A stretch of 64,000 nt of DNA, taken from assembly GCA_012932295.1 (NCBI GenBank), contig JAAONU010000004.1, positions 29,366,304 through 29,430,303 on the forward strand, given 5' to 3'. The position numbers were made by a program, and so were the translations under genes. Numbering within the stretch: the first letter of the stretch is position 1; each line of letters begins with the position of its first letter. Below are positions 22,586 to 34,795 of the stretch, one piece after another. This stretch comes from Cyclina sinensis (Eukaryota > Mollusca > Bivalvia > Venerida > Veneridae). The notes beneath the pieces are model-generated. The model searched no databases and was not told the DNA's origin. It was given only the letters and a program-made list of their open reading frames with translations.

Positions 22586-24074
22586 CTATATTGAGGTAAC
22601 AAAAAACGAATACAAAGTGGTTATTTACATAGTGTAAGCTATATTTATAAAGTCTGATTTATACCTGAAACCAAATTCCCCATTTACCAACGCAAAGGAA
22701 ATAATCTAATTTAAAGAAATGAAGCTTGTATCAAATCGAATCAACTGAAATGAAAGAAAAAGCACTGTAGTTAGTGATGGCTTGGGTTTGATTAAGTAGT
22801 TTTCAGACTTGAGCACCGAAACACCTCACGTGTATTTTATTTCCATATGTCTTTATTGTTCCGCTTTGTTATAGTATACGCATGTTACGAGATTATGTTT
22901 GGTAGTAAATAAATAAAATATTAACTTCCTTTAAACTGAGCTTTTACATTTTAAGACAGATTTATTGAATAAAAGCAAGAAATAAAGCCATTTATACATC
23001 CTCAGGACAAACTGGGAATAACAGGTATGATAGGGGAAGTAACTTTGCGTAGATATTGCTTCAAACGTTAACGCAGAGCTATTTCCCTTATCGTGTATAG
23101 CAAGCGTAGTAGGAAAAGTTTGTCATTTTTCCTCTCCAACAGTGATGTATTAAAAAACTGTAGTATTCCATTTTTCTGAAATCTGATCTAGTTGAAAGAT
23201 GTGTGGAACTACTTTTTCGGTCATTTGTAGCAAGTATGTAAAATAATTTATAATTCACTTCATGTCGTCACTGATTATATCGGATCGTATATCAGGCTTT
23301 AAGAAACGCAGAACCTTTTCATACGACATACCTGTCCGGTCGAAATATAAAATTTGGATCGCAAAGCTATCTTAAATTTGAATCAAAAACGTTTTTTAAC
23401 ACATATCACTCTTGAAAAATGGTCAGAATTAATTTCTTGCAACCTGAGAATGGTGCATTGCTGTGACGGCAGCGTCTGCACGCATATTCGGTGTATACTT
23501 GACCAAGGTGGTCCTCTAGTGTCTAGTGTATGACAATGGCATTATTTCTTATGTAGTTGGGAGTACAAACAATGTTAAAAGAAATAAAGAAAAGGTTTTA
23601 TAAACCTCTTCAAAAAACGGAAAACAAACCAAAATTATATACACTTCTACGTACACGATGTCACTGAAAACTAATGTTTTTAAAAGTTGTAAAGAAAATA
23701 GGTGAAAAATAGTCTGTCAAATGTGAAGGGTGGTTATATAATACGATACATGACATTAAACTGCTTATAAATACGGGTGTAGCTTGGCTGGTGAAACTCA
23801 ACAACTCAGACTCTTTCCATGTTTCCTCTTTGTTTGAATACTGGTATTGAACCCAGGAAGCAGTCATCGAGCGTGATTAATCTAATTTGTAAGAACTTGT
23901 ATCGCAATCGATGTAAAATAAATGAGTCTAAACTAATGTTACGACTTTTTTTGCTCAAGTTCAAAAGTATTCAGTGAAAAAGTGTATTTACTAATGATTT
24001 GATCAGTGCAATATGTAAAATTGAATGAGTTTATATAAATCAATGAGTTTCACCCACAATAATACATGTTTTAC
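22586..24074. other. GALNT intron region lacking the expected exon
   Basis: The exon expected here (active-site segment with the family's WGGEN motif) could not be read on either strand. No repeat was recognised. Confidence 0.5.
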
Positions 24075-24305
24075 CTGAAAGGCAATGTTCTTTTGTTCTC
24101 AAGTCTTTGATATTCGTGGTCTAGAATTCGGTGCCAGCTGATCCTTAATGTCCATCGGAACACGCCGACATATATCATCGAAGCTCGGACTCGGAACCAG
24201 CCGAATAATGATACTTAAATGTGTCGTCATGTATCATGTCTATGACGGGAACCAGGACATTGGTTTCATTCTCTTGAATTCTAAATAGCAAAGGTTCTAG
24301 CCAGC
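24075..24305 (-). pseudogene. GALNT exon 5, frameshifted
   Basis: Acceptor CTTTGTAG; reads [34 protein letters not shown], then after a frameshift GVFRWTLRISWHRI and ENKRTLPFR up to donor TTTCAG|GTAAAA. Phase matches exon 4. Confidence 0.8.
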
Positions 24306-25083
24306 CTACAAAGGCAAAGAGAGGTGGCAGCTAATCTATAAGATTTGAACTACAGGAATCTGGAGAGAATAAGCCTGCTTCTATAGTTGTTCTTAAAACC
24401 ACTCGCTAACAGATTTTGCGAAATACTGAATTCATCCAAATCGTCTATTTCTTTTTTTTCTTTTTTGTGCTTTGTCTTAAAATGAAAATAGACATGTAAG
24501 AGCTCATATACAGCCCTTTTGACATATTAAAGCTACCCCCTGTCATCCTTTAAAAGAGATACAGAAGTATAAGTTTTTATGTTAATTGCACAAGTTCTTA
24601 ACTACCATAAAATTGAATATTTTATATCTTTTTTTGTCTTATATCTTTACATTTTTAAGGCATTATCCATTTGATTGAACATCTCAGTCACGTTGCTTAA
24701 CTGTTGGGCGAGCAGCTTTAGAACTTGCTCCCTTCACCATTATATACAATGCTTGATAAGCTAAATGGAACATATTTGTACGTTACTCTATCATTTTAAG
24801 TACAATAAAAAAGACATGTGATATTTTGCATTCATTTTGCAATCGGAAAATGCTTTTAAAAGGTATAACTAACAGAAAAGTGATATTAAACTTAAATTGT
24901 CAAGTTCATATTCATTCATTTCATGCTTTACATGACCACTGTTTTATTACTATATCAGAATGTATGCATTTCAGTGTCCCTCACCTCGCAACGGCATCAA
25001 CCCACGAAAACACCTCATCAAGAGTAAAAGCATTTCCTGACAGTTTACTGTCAGAGGTTAGAATATACAATATATCTATTTAC

Positions 25084-25248
25084 CCTCAGTCACTTCGCAG
25101 TGAGAGTCAAGAAATACAGCAACGTTGGCAGTACATTTGTCAAAGCCCATAAGTCGAGCCTAGATGAGCCCAGATCGTTCTGGTGCCCGGACCAAGGAAA
25201 CTTTATCTAGTTTATCAACATATTCTCGCAAAGGCTCTTTCAAATGGT
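25084..25248 (-). pseudogene. GALNT exon 4 with DSH metal site and a TAG stop
   Basis: Acceptor CTGTTTCAG, donor GAGG|GTAAAT. It reads HLKEPLREYVDKLDKV, APERSGLI, TAG, ARLMGF, then VAVFLDSHCEVTEG. DSH is the DxH motif that binds Mn2+ and UDP-GalNAc. The TAG replaces the residue between GLI and ARL. Confidence 0.82.
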
Positions 25249-25738
25249 CTGAAACAGACAAGATGTTTCTACAACTGTTAAACATTCTTACTTTACGAAT
25301 TGAAAATGCTTTATTATATTTGTTTCTGATACCAGTTTTTACTTGTCTCTTCCATAAGATATTGAAATGAAGAATTTATATTGAAGCTTTTGCAATTATT
25401 ACCCCCGTCCCCATTAACACGAATTTTAGCAATTACTTTGTACCATCCGATATTTAGATGTTTTATGCAAAATCTCGACTGCCACGTTTTTCGAAATGCT
25501 ACAATTATTTTTGATTGAGCACCGGTCTAATTTTCTTATTAAGCATGATTAAATTATGATTTGAACTGACCAAATGATACGAAGTCGGTCTAGGTTCACG
25601 GTTTAAGTTGAAACTAAGAATTGGTAAAGCTGTAATAGTCACTAGATATAGTACTAACGTCTTTTAGACGTAGACAGAAAAATAAATCATTTGATTTTCA
25701 CATATTCAAAAAGTATTAGTTTGGACAAAGTTATTTAC

Positions 25739-25905
25739 CAAATTCTGAAAAATCGACCACCAGGATTATTTGTTTTAAGTATTTTTCTGGCGATCTGTCC
25801 AAAATGCTGTGGACGGTGCGCAGTAACACACTCCACGCCTCGTTGTGAAATATTACTATTACGCATGCGTCAGGTAAATCGTCACCGTAGTCAAGCGTCT
25901 TGCAT
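25739..25905 (-). pseudogene. GALNT exon 3: nucleotide-binding start of GT-A fold
   Basis: Acceptor TTAACAG, donor TTTG|GTAAAT. It reads [39 protein letters not shown] and [13 protein letters not shown]. The motif [11 protein letters not shown] is diagnostic. The usual acidic pair after IILV reads VVD here. The exon has no stop. Confidence 0.87.
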
Positions 25906-26653
25906 CTGTTAAGAAAATAAACGAAATATGATAGAAACATTTTAGAAATATGGAAGGTGAATAAAATAAAATAAATGGATATTTCATCATGTTACTTTTA
26001 TCAAGTAGCAGGTAAGAGTTACAACAGAAATGTCGAAATGTGCAACAAAGTGCGTCTTGTTAAAACAAGCTTGGTAATTCCTTTGTTATCATAAACTTAC
26101 ATTAGATAAAAATAAAGACGAAAGGGTCGTTTCATTACAGAAGAGTGGTGCTTTGCTCTCAAATAGAAGTGCACTGGTACCGAATATCTCTGCATGAAAG
26201 ATACGACAGTATAAGAAAACACAATGTTTGCTTATAATTCTGGTCAACTTAAGCAAAACGAAGATAATACATGGCTCTATAGATTGTTTAAATGCCTACT
26301 ATTTAACACCAGAATGGTGTTTACATCATGCTGTGTTGAACTTGTTCTAGGTTTGAAAGAGAATTGTTGACTCACTGCGAGGACACATTACGTGAAACCT
26401 TTTATTAACCCATCACTTTACCAGCATTCACTGACATATTAGTCTATGTACATCGGTGTACGAACACGTGTAAATAAACGAAGACAGTACATGCTTGTTT
26501 TTTTAATGATAGTTCAGTAAAATGAAAAAAGGTTCCTTTAAGGCCTCTTTTAAGTCTGAATCATTAAACACGTTGTTTTATTTTCAGAACAAAGCCTACT
26601 GGAGTGTTCCTAACAGTATTCTTGTAAGTGATGAAATGAAGTAAACATTGCTG

Positions 26654-26786
26654 TCACAATTGCTGTAGGGAAATCATGCCACTCACATATCGATTAAAAG
26701 CGTTATCACCCCAACCTTTATCATAATCTCGCTGCTGTTCTTTGTTAATTTAGCTCGGTCAATCTCAACTCCTAGTCCATTTTCAC
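26654..26786 (-). pseudogene. GALNT exon 2, frameshifted
   Basis: Acceptor TTGCCAG; reads GENGLGVEIDRAKL, then one frame over KEQQRDYDKGWGDNAFNRYV and SGMISL, the typical stem-to-catalytic junction. It then meets TGA. GTGAGT inside the RYVSG codons could also act as a donor (exon end 26687). Confidence 0.75.
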
Positions 26787-26951
26787 CTGGCAATAAAACA
26801 AGGAAAAATGGTTGAAAAAATTGAAGGACAAATCTAGCTTATTTATCTATACCATTACAAAATAAGTTTTATCTGATAACTTTCGAGATCTGATGTAAAT
26901 GATTAAATTACACTGTGTTTTACTAAACACATTTTTTAATGTGACATTTAC

Positions 26952-27294
26952 CTAGACCATTATTTTGTGGCTGTTGTTTTCTATTTTCTTTTGGTGGCTC
27001 AATTTGTTTCATTTCCTCCTTTGCTTCTTTTTCAGCGTCTTCCTTTCTTTGTTCTTTCATTTTCTGAGTCTTCAATTCTTGTTCCCCTTTCTCTCCATCC
27101 TTTTCTTTTTCTTCGTCAACTTCTTCTCTATTCATTCTACTGTGTTCAGTTTTACTTTCTACATGTTCAGACTTCTTTTCATTTTCATCTCCTCTTTGCT
27201 TGTATCTTAGTTTTATCCCTTTCTCGGACACCTGATCTATATCCTTGCTGCCTTCATTTATTGCACTTTCTTTTTTTATGAGATTCACGAGCAT
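26952..27294 (-). pseudogene. GALNT exon 1 (stem region), charged low complexity
   Basis: Lys/Glu-rich reading such as KEQRKEDAEKEAKEEMKQ ends NNGLG at donor CTAG|GTAAAT, whose phase fits exon 2. It resembles the extended luminal stem of GALNTs. No acceptor or transmembrane segment is seen, so the 5' end is uncertain. Similar charged reading continues in another frame to about 27470. Confidence 0.55.
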
Positions 27295-27299
27295 AATGG

Positions 27300-28570
27300 G
27301 CGCTCAAAGTTTCTTTCTTTGATTACAGCTTCATTGATATCTTTTCTTTTCACTTTTTTGAAATTCCATGTTATGTTCATTTTCATGGCCTAAATCAGAT
27401 TCGTTAACATGGCCGACATCCGAATCGGTGAACGATTTAAAAAATGAAAACGCTCAATGAAAAGAGTACAACAATTGATATCAGACGCGTTATCAAGTGT
27501 TTTATGTATCTTGAAGGTAGCATGATTAGCTGTCTGAGGCTTTGTGTTATCTTTGGTGGTAGAAGTAGAAGAAACAGCTTGTCTAATAAGTAGATTGTAA
27601 ATGCGTGTACAAATTTTACATCTATGTATTCATATTAAACATTTTATGTAAATAGTCAGACAAAACAATATTTATTATATATTTTTGAGAAGACTCAAGA
27701 ATAGGAAACTTATTCATTTCATTCCAAAAATATGAAAAAAAAACGTTATTTTTCTTCTGGTTTCCTGAGGTAGCAATGACACGTCACATCCTGTTGCGTA
27801 AAAGAAAATCAACAGACATCGTCCGAGACATTTGATACTCATCTCTAGTCTTTTTTACCAATTATGATTTGTAAAGTTACACGTTCACACTTTCCAATAC
27901 CTGTAAAAAAGTGTTTGATATTGTTAGAGTTAGACTGTTTCCAATAATATTGCACAAAGTTTCACAAGATTCTGGGATGAAATATCCGTTTTGTCCATGT
28001 CATCAAATAAGCCAAATATTCATTTTCACTGAATACTCCAACATTAAATCTAAGCACGGAGTAAGACAATCTCAAGATTACATATGTAAAGTACCGAGAA
28101 TTCGCTTACATTCAAGATATTTCTTTTTATGTAAAACCTATTGAGCAACCTGATCACGTGGGATGGGCGAGTTATTATATCTAGACTGATTTCCAGGGCA
28201 ACAGATGTAGCTTTAAAGGTTCGTTCAGATTACTGCACTGTACATGACGCTATGAAAACAGATGTTACAAAAAAACAGATAAGCTGGCGTTTTACGGTTT
28301 TTTTTGTCGTATAAAAGGACAATAAAACAATTTAACCATTTTAAAGCAATATAATAATTGCAGGTATGTATCAATAGCCTTACAATGTTTATTTTCACTT
28401 CGATAAGTGAAAAGGTCAAGCTTTCCACGTAAAGCAATCCTACGTTTCACTATTATAGATTGTTTGTTTTATTCATTGATTTTATATCATGAAATTGCAA
28501 GGGTTCTGAAGATGTGTATATGATAAGATAACATTTGTTGAACTGTGAAATGATAAAGTAGCTGGCGTAA
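27300..28570. other. Intergenic stretch
   Basis: Nothing recognised apart from a possible continuation of the GALNT stem to 27470. Confidence 0.4.
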
Positions 28571-28574
28571 TTAA

Positions 28575-30745
28575 AATAAGTGGACAGTGCATAACACGAT
28601 AAAACTACACAGATTTGCTGACTAAACAGTGAATAACATGATCAAACTACACAGATGTGATGACTGAACAGTGAATAACATTATCAAACTGCACAGATGT
28701 GATAACTGAATAGTGAATAACATGATCAAACTGCAAAGATGTGATAACTCAATAGTAAATAACTTAATCAAACTGCACAAATGTTCTCACTGAACAGTGA
28801 ATAACATGATCAAACTGCAATGATGCGCTGATTCAACAGAGCATAACATGATCAAACTGCACCCATCACTGAATCAACACTGCATAACATTATCAAACTG
28901 CACAGATGCGCAGACAGAACATTGCATAACATGATCAAAATTTACAGATGTGCTGACTGAACAGAGACAAACATAATCATTCTGCACAGATGCGCTGACT
29001 GAACAGAGACAAACATGATCATTTTGTACAGATGCGCTGAATGAACAGTGAATAACATTATCAAACTGCACATATGCGCTGACTGAACAATGAATAACAT
29101 TATCAAACTGCACAGGTGGGCTGACTGAACTGTGAATAACATGATCAAACTGCACAGATGCGCTGATTGAACAGTGATTAACATGATCAAACTTCAATGA
29201 TGCGCTGATTGAACTGAGCATAATATGATCAAACTGCACACATCGCTGAATGAACAATGCATAACATGATAAAACAGCACAGATGCGCAGACAATACAGT
29301 GCATAACATAATCGAACTGCACAAATGCGCTGACTAAACAGAGACAATTTTGACCATTCTGTACAGATTCGCTGACTGAACAGTGAATTACATTATCAAA
29401 CTGCACATATGCGCTGACTAAACAGTGAATAACATTATCAAACTGCATAGATGGGCTGACTAAACTGTGAATAACATTATCAAACTGCAATGATGCGCTT
29501 ACTGAACGGGGCATAAAATAATCAACCTCACAGATGCGCTGTCTATAATAGACAAACATGATCAATCTGCACAGATGCGCTAACTGAACAGAGCATAACT
29601 TGGTCAAACTGCAACAATGCGCTGACTGAGCTGTGTATCATATGATCAAAATGCACATATGCGCTAACTGAACAGTGAATAACATGATCAAATTGCATAG
29701 ATGCGCTGACTAAACAGTGGATAACATGATCAAACTGCACAGAGGCACTGGCTGAGCAGTGCGTAGCATGATCAAATTACGTAGATGCGCTGACTGAACA
29801 GTTCATAATATGATCAAACTACACAGATTTGACTGAACAGTGAATGACATGATGAAACTCCACGGGTGTGTTGACAAAGCAGAGGTGATCAAACAATACG
29901 GATGTGATGATAAAACAGTGCATAACATGATCAAACCGACAGTTGTGTTGACTGGGCAGTTCATAACATGATCATTGTGAACGGAAGTCCTGGGTGAACA
30001 TTTAATAACATGAACATTTAAAACGAAGCCTTTGACAGAACAATTCATAACATGATCATTATGAACGACTATTTTGACTGTACAGTACTGAACATTATCA
30101 AGCGGCACAGTTGTGCTGATTGGACAGTTCATAGCATGATCATTATGAACGAATGTCTTTACTGAAAACTTCATTACATAAGCTAACAGCACAGTTGAGG
30201 TGTCTAGGACAGATTATAACATGATCATTATGACTGATTGTCCCCACTAAAGAGTTCATAACATGATTAACCTACACACAAGCGCCGACTGACCAATGTT
30301 TTACATGACCAAACTTCACGGACATGCTGACCGGAAAGTCATGTTCACTGAAGATAGCATTATAAAGTCATCCCATAAAGATGCGCAGACTGGACAGTTC
30401 ATCAAATGATCGAACTATGACTGGCATAACATGATCAAAACTACAAAGATTAGCTGACTGACAGTGTATATCATGATCAAACTAAACGAATGTGCTTACT
30501 GTACAATGCATATCATTATCATTAGGAATGATTAAAACTGCACGGATGTGGTGACCTGATAGATATTTCACTGAATGGTACATACCACGATCAAACTACA
30601 AAGAGATGTTTACTTGACAGTGCCCACCCAACATGACTAACCTGCACGGATGCGCTGACTGGACTGTTCATAAAATGATCCTTATGAACGAATGTGCTGA
30701 TAGAACAGTGCATATAATGATCAAACAACAGAGATGTGCTAAATG
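28575..30745 (-). repeat. 42-bp minisatellite, about 50 units
   Basis: A unit such as AACAGTGAATAACATGATCA followed by AACTGCACAGATGCGCTGACTG repeats with a 42-base period, most regular from 28600 to 29800 and more diverged to 30745. Because 42 is a multiple of 3, minus-strand frames stay open for up to 157 codons as a 14-residue repeat (VQFDHVIHCSVSAS type). There is no start context, no splice sites and no domain, so I call it satellite DNA and not a gene. Most units contain the palindrome TGATCA. Confidence 0.85.
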
Positions 30746-31917
30746 ATAATGCTCTTCTGTGGTCACAAAGGAAATAAAATTAAGATATTAAAAGGTTGAT
30801 TAAGTAAACCACATTATCTTAAATCTCTTTTGTAGATATCATTTGTCAAAAGCATTGCATCAGTTTAGGAATAAGATAAGTCGCATTGTTAAATTTTAAG
30901 TAGAAAGAGGTATAATGTTTATTAAACCTTATACGCAATATGATATATTTCTATTGTAATTTAGAGTAAACAGTAACCTAAAATTTTTTGTCTCATGGCT
31001 AATATGCCAAGTCTATTCATTCGAAACTGTATGTTGAAAATTTTCAAGGTTTGTTTGCCGTGCTTTTGAAGCTCAGATTTCACATTCATTGTCATACCGT
31101 AGACATAACACTCATATCGAATGAAGGGACCTTATGACCTTGATAAAGAAGTTCGGGACTGAACAATAAGCTACGATTAAAATGCTTTTCAGTGACAAGG
31201 CTTTAAATTTGTTTGAAAAGAAAGAAAATGCTGATTCAACGTTTTCAGTCAAGGTTATTTTGACTTTGTGAATTTAAATTCGATTTATAAATATGACAAA
31301 AATTGCAAAAGCCGCAGAGTTGTATAGCATTCAAAATTATATAGAACAATTTCAGAAAATGGATACAAGACCGAAATACAAGTATTTGTATTGATTGCAT
31401 CATACAGTTAGTTTATCTTTTAGGAAATAAATTGTGTCGTAACAATTAAAAAATGTATAAATATGTGAAAAAATATAAGTTCAAAGACAAATTTTACAGT
31501 ATCATTTCAGAAAAAAAGAAGAAAAACAAAAAAAAAAACAAATCTGTCAATCTAATATATACTTTTCATGAGACTATTTCTTTAATTATGGCAATATCTG
31601 GCACTTAACATAAGAACATTTTATCACAGTGAAAACACACAGACCATTCTGAATATATTGTAAAATGAAAACATTAGTGCTTTTAATAAAAGATTGTTTC
31701 CTTACAGCATCACTTATCTATCTAGCAAATAATGCTGATAATAGTTAAAACTGAACTTTCGACGTAGAAGAACAAAACAAACGCACACACGGATAGTTTC
31801 GGGATGCACTAAGCTCGTGGTAGGATGGGAAACCCTTTCAGACAGACGCAGAAAAAATAAATTAATACAATCTTACAATGATTAATGGTCAAACTCGCGT
31901 TATCTTTCTTATCTTGT
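30746..31917. other. AT-rich intergenic stretch
   Basis: No gene. A-rich run at 31509-31543. Confidence 0.45.
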
Positions 31918-32400
31918 TCAATTTACAGTTGGTCAAGTCTCGTCCTACACATTAAGAAACTCTGAACAGTTCCAACAGCCTGTTTGTAGAACATCTCTGT
32001 ATTCAAATTCATTTTTTCCCTCGGTAACAATTGAATGGAATATACTCTCCGAAGAAGGTAAAAATGCAAACACTCTTCCTACTTTTAGGAACTACATAAA
32101 TAGTGACAAGCCCTCTGTTAATAAATTGTATAATCACGGGGATTGACAACTACAAATCATACACACGCGTATACGTACCCTTTGTAGCTCACTTAACCAG
32201 CATCTTTTTGTAAAGAAATGAACAGTTTCCTAAAACTGTCGATGTGGTCTTATTGAAACAACACATCATTTTTTGCTCGAATGTAACTTTTATAAAAAGT
32301 TGAGAGAAGAAATGTTAGATGCTGTCTCTGCCGTTTCTGAACCGTCACTTACTGTTTTGTTATACGGTGATGATAGTAAAGAGCTCTAGATAACTGAATA
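31918..32400 (+). pseudogene. Non-LTR retrotransposon ORF, C-terminal relic
   Basis: One plus frame reads VGQVSSYTLRNSEQFQQPVC, SNSFFPSVTIEWNIL, HTRIRTLCSSLNQHLF, then CRCGLIETTHHFLLECNFYK. The order LRN, FFPS..WN, R...C..LN..L, C.CG..ET..HF...C is the usual tail of RT polyproteins in non-LTR elements. Three in-frame stops (TGA, TGA, TAA) show it is dead. The RT core is not present. Confidence 0.7.
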
Positions 32401-32503
32401 CTGTTATTCTGGATGCTGAACATCGTTACATAAAATAAGCAATCGTTTTAAGATATAGGATATCTAATTAAACCTAAGTTAATTACATATTCATATCCAC
32501 ATG

Positions 32504-32535
<32 letters not shown>

Positions 32536-32577
32536 GTATATATATATATATCTTTCTCTCTCTCTCTCTCCTCTCTA
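32504..32577. repeat. (CT)n-(TA)n-(CT)n microsatellite
   Basis: A CT run, TGTATGTATATATATATATA, then a second CT run. Confidence 0.95.
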
Positions 32578-33630
32578 GCTCTTAAGATCTGCTTATTGGA
32601 ATAACTTTGTATTGTTAAGTAATCTTATATTCAAACTACATCCAGAGCGAAACATACATGCAATGCTCTAAGCACATCCATAATGCACACATTCTGAATT
32701 GTTAAGGAGAGGAACTTAATAAGATTTTAATTCTTTCATTCCAGTCCTATTTATCAATGTGTTATTGTTGTAGAGATGTGAAAATTATAATTATGATATA
32801 TTGATAAATAAACTATGTTTAAACTAAACGAACGCAGTTATCATGTTGTTTTTTTACATATTAAACTCTTAAAATTTAAAGAATCAATTTTAAGCTAAAA
32901 TCTGTGCATTATCAAACAGCTTTATTTTTGACATGTACAAATTCTAGAATTGTATTTTGCAGAACGGTTAATTTTTGCTGCTTATTTGGTTATATAAACT
33001 TCACTGAATTTGTATTCTATGCCATTTTCCAGTTTTATGCGTAAGTTATTGTCCCCTGATTGTGTGACAAATAGAATGCATTAAATAAGTTTTACCAGGG
33101 AAGACAAATATATTCGTCGATACCTGCATGAACGAATAAACTTAAAATCATACAACAAAAAAGACAGTACAATAAAACTAATTGAATAGGGCAGTTAGTT
33201 TTAATACTCCAAAGCTTTGCTTTTAGCATAATTCATAACTCTCACTGATGTAAGATAATGCAACTGAGGCAACACATGATTCATGTGTGATAAAAGCTCT
33301 GTGTTTACAGATGAAATATAGACGAGATTTTTAATAACATTTTGTTTCATTCGTAGCTTAGTGCTATTCGTAAACCTTTTATGCATACACAAAATTACAG
33401 AAACTTGCATATTAATTGTACATCAGAACAACTCCGCATGTCCGACGACTTTTTCCAATATGAATTCGCATAAGCTAGGAGCGCAGACAGCTTTGGGTAA
33501 TATTCACTAATGCAGCGGAGGCAAATGTTTTAATATACATATATAAAAAAATAAACTCAAATAGTAGCGATATTCTGTAGCTTTTGATGATTTTTACTTT
33601 TTTTTTTTTTCAAAGTAAGAAAATTAAACA
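32578..33630. repeat. 5' flank of TRPV-like copy C
   Basis: From about 32965 it is homologous to 4525-4665 and 8100-8429 around unit B. Between those two B blocks lies the Tc1-like insertion, so unit C shows the uninterrupted order. A poly-T run (33597-33610) precedes the ankyrin exon. 32578-32964 holds nothing recognised. Confidence 0.5.
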
Positions 33631-34614
33631 ATGCAGAAAAGAGATCTACGAGAAAATATTTTTTCACTGTACGCTAAGCTGGAAGACTTTGTAAAGTATG
33701 AAAATAATTTGACAGACAATGAGGATTGTAGTGCTTGTGTGGAACAGTTTAAAGATGTATTAAAGAGCAAACAGCCCACATATCAAGATCTTGTTCATTC
33801 TGAGGTTCTTAACGGAACAATAACAGATGACCATAGGAAACTTAAACCATCTCAAGGGGATACAGAAGAAGTTGCCGTTATCAATGGTGACACATTGCTT
33901 TTCCGCGCCATGCTGTTGCCTGTCGAGGAAGGTAGCAAGAGAGAGGAAAACCTTAACTTCATTATAAAAGAGTTGCTGATTAAAGGATGCCCAGAACTGA
34001 TTGTTCATCCAAAGAAAAACGAAGAATGCAAAGGAATAACGCCGATCCACCTTGCAATTTTGAAAGGAGATATCGAACTGTTACAGTTAATGGCAGATGC
34101 GATTGATAGCACTGACAACAATAGGATTGATAAAGAAAGTATCAAAAAGATCTGCCAGTGAGCAAATGGCTCTGTTTTCCAAAATACATCAATGACAGCT
34201 GGAACTTTACTTGGGGTCGCATCACTCAAGTTCGACAAAGATGTATTTGATATTGTTTTTGACCGATTCCATTGCGACTTGACTGACACAAATGAAATGG
34301 GAGACACTGTTGTACATTCTTTGATAAAATTTGCCCACGTTCACCCTGTTAAAAAGAGGCAAGCGCTAGAAATGCTGCGCCATATAATGGACTGTAAATT
34401 TATTAGAAATAAAACAGACAAAGAAGAAATGTGTCGAATGAGAAGAGAGGCTCGAAAGTTGCTGATGATGGAGAACAAGGAGAAACTCAACCCATTACAA
34501 CAAGCTGCTAAAAGACAGCAATATGAATTCTTCGAACACATCATGGAATTAATCTCAATTCGTTGTTTTCGTATATTGTTGTTTACTGATTGCATATTTC
34601 GAACTTCTCTGTAA
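33631..34614 (+). pseudogene. TRPV-like copy C, ankyrin exon
   Basis: The ATG at 33631 opens 176 codons (LYAKLEDFVKYENN, then GDTLLFRAMLLPVEE, ELLIKGCPELIVH, GITPIHLAILKGDIELLQLM) to TGA at 34159. The same frame resumes with GSVFQNTSMTAGTLLGVASL, NEMGDTVVHSLIKFAHVHP, LNPLQQAAKRQQYEFFEHIM. This gives about four ankyrin-like repeats, the cytosolic domain of TRPV channels. Copy B lacks the six extra bases that create the TGA. At the 3' end the donor seen in copy B (ACAAGGTAAGA) is changed to ATGGAATTAATC, so splicing is probably lost. This is the most complete view of the N-terminal half in the window. Confidence 0.78.
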
Positions 34615-34795
34615 GGCAGAGCTTATGACAAACTTTCTATGCAACACCAGCAAGTCTATGACAGGAGAACGATATCTGTTGCAAAAGCATTCTCAAATCT
34701 TTAATTTATGAGTAAAGAGGTTTCTTTCAATATCTGCATGAAAATTGTTGGAAAGAACTGCTGTGGCCAACTTATTACAAGTAAATATTTTGCAG

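Larger units (their letters stand above)
20186..27294 (-). pseudogene. Polypeptide N-acetylgalactosaminyltransferase (GALNT) gene, disabled
   Basis: GALNT enzymes are Golgi type II proteins that start mucin-type O-glycosylation by adding GalNAc to Ser/Thr. Ten exons are readable in order with matching splice phases: stem 27294-26952; 26786-26654; 25905-25739; 25248-25084; 24305-24075; 22503-22334; 22064-21936; 21549-21442; 20786-20667; 20332-20186. They cover stem, GT-A catalytic domain (FHNEAWS, DSH, CSHVGH) and ricin-type lectin tail. Lesions are a frameshift in exon 2, TAG in exon 4, a frameshift in exon 5, an absent exon carrying the expected WGGEN segment, a frameshift in exon 6, TGA in exon 8 and TAG in exon 9. 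The membrane-anchor exon was not found. Splice sites are mostly intact, so the decay looks recent. An error-rich assembly is the alternative. Confidence 0.85.

Noticed and set aside
26965..27281. Plus-strand Phe/Leu-rich ORFs that look like membrane proteins
   Set aside because: They are the complement of the Lys/Glu-rich GALNT stem exon; the minus-strand reading has a phased donor.
28874..30192. Minus-strand ORFs of 157, 137 and 129 codons as genes
   Set aside because: They are readings of the 42-bp minisatellite, whose period is a multiple of three.
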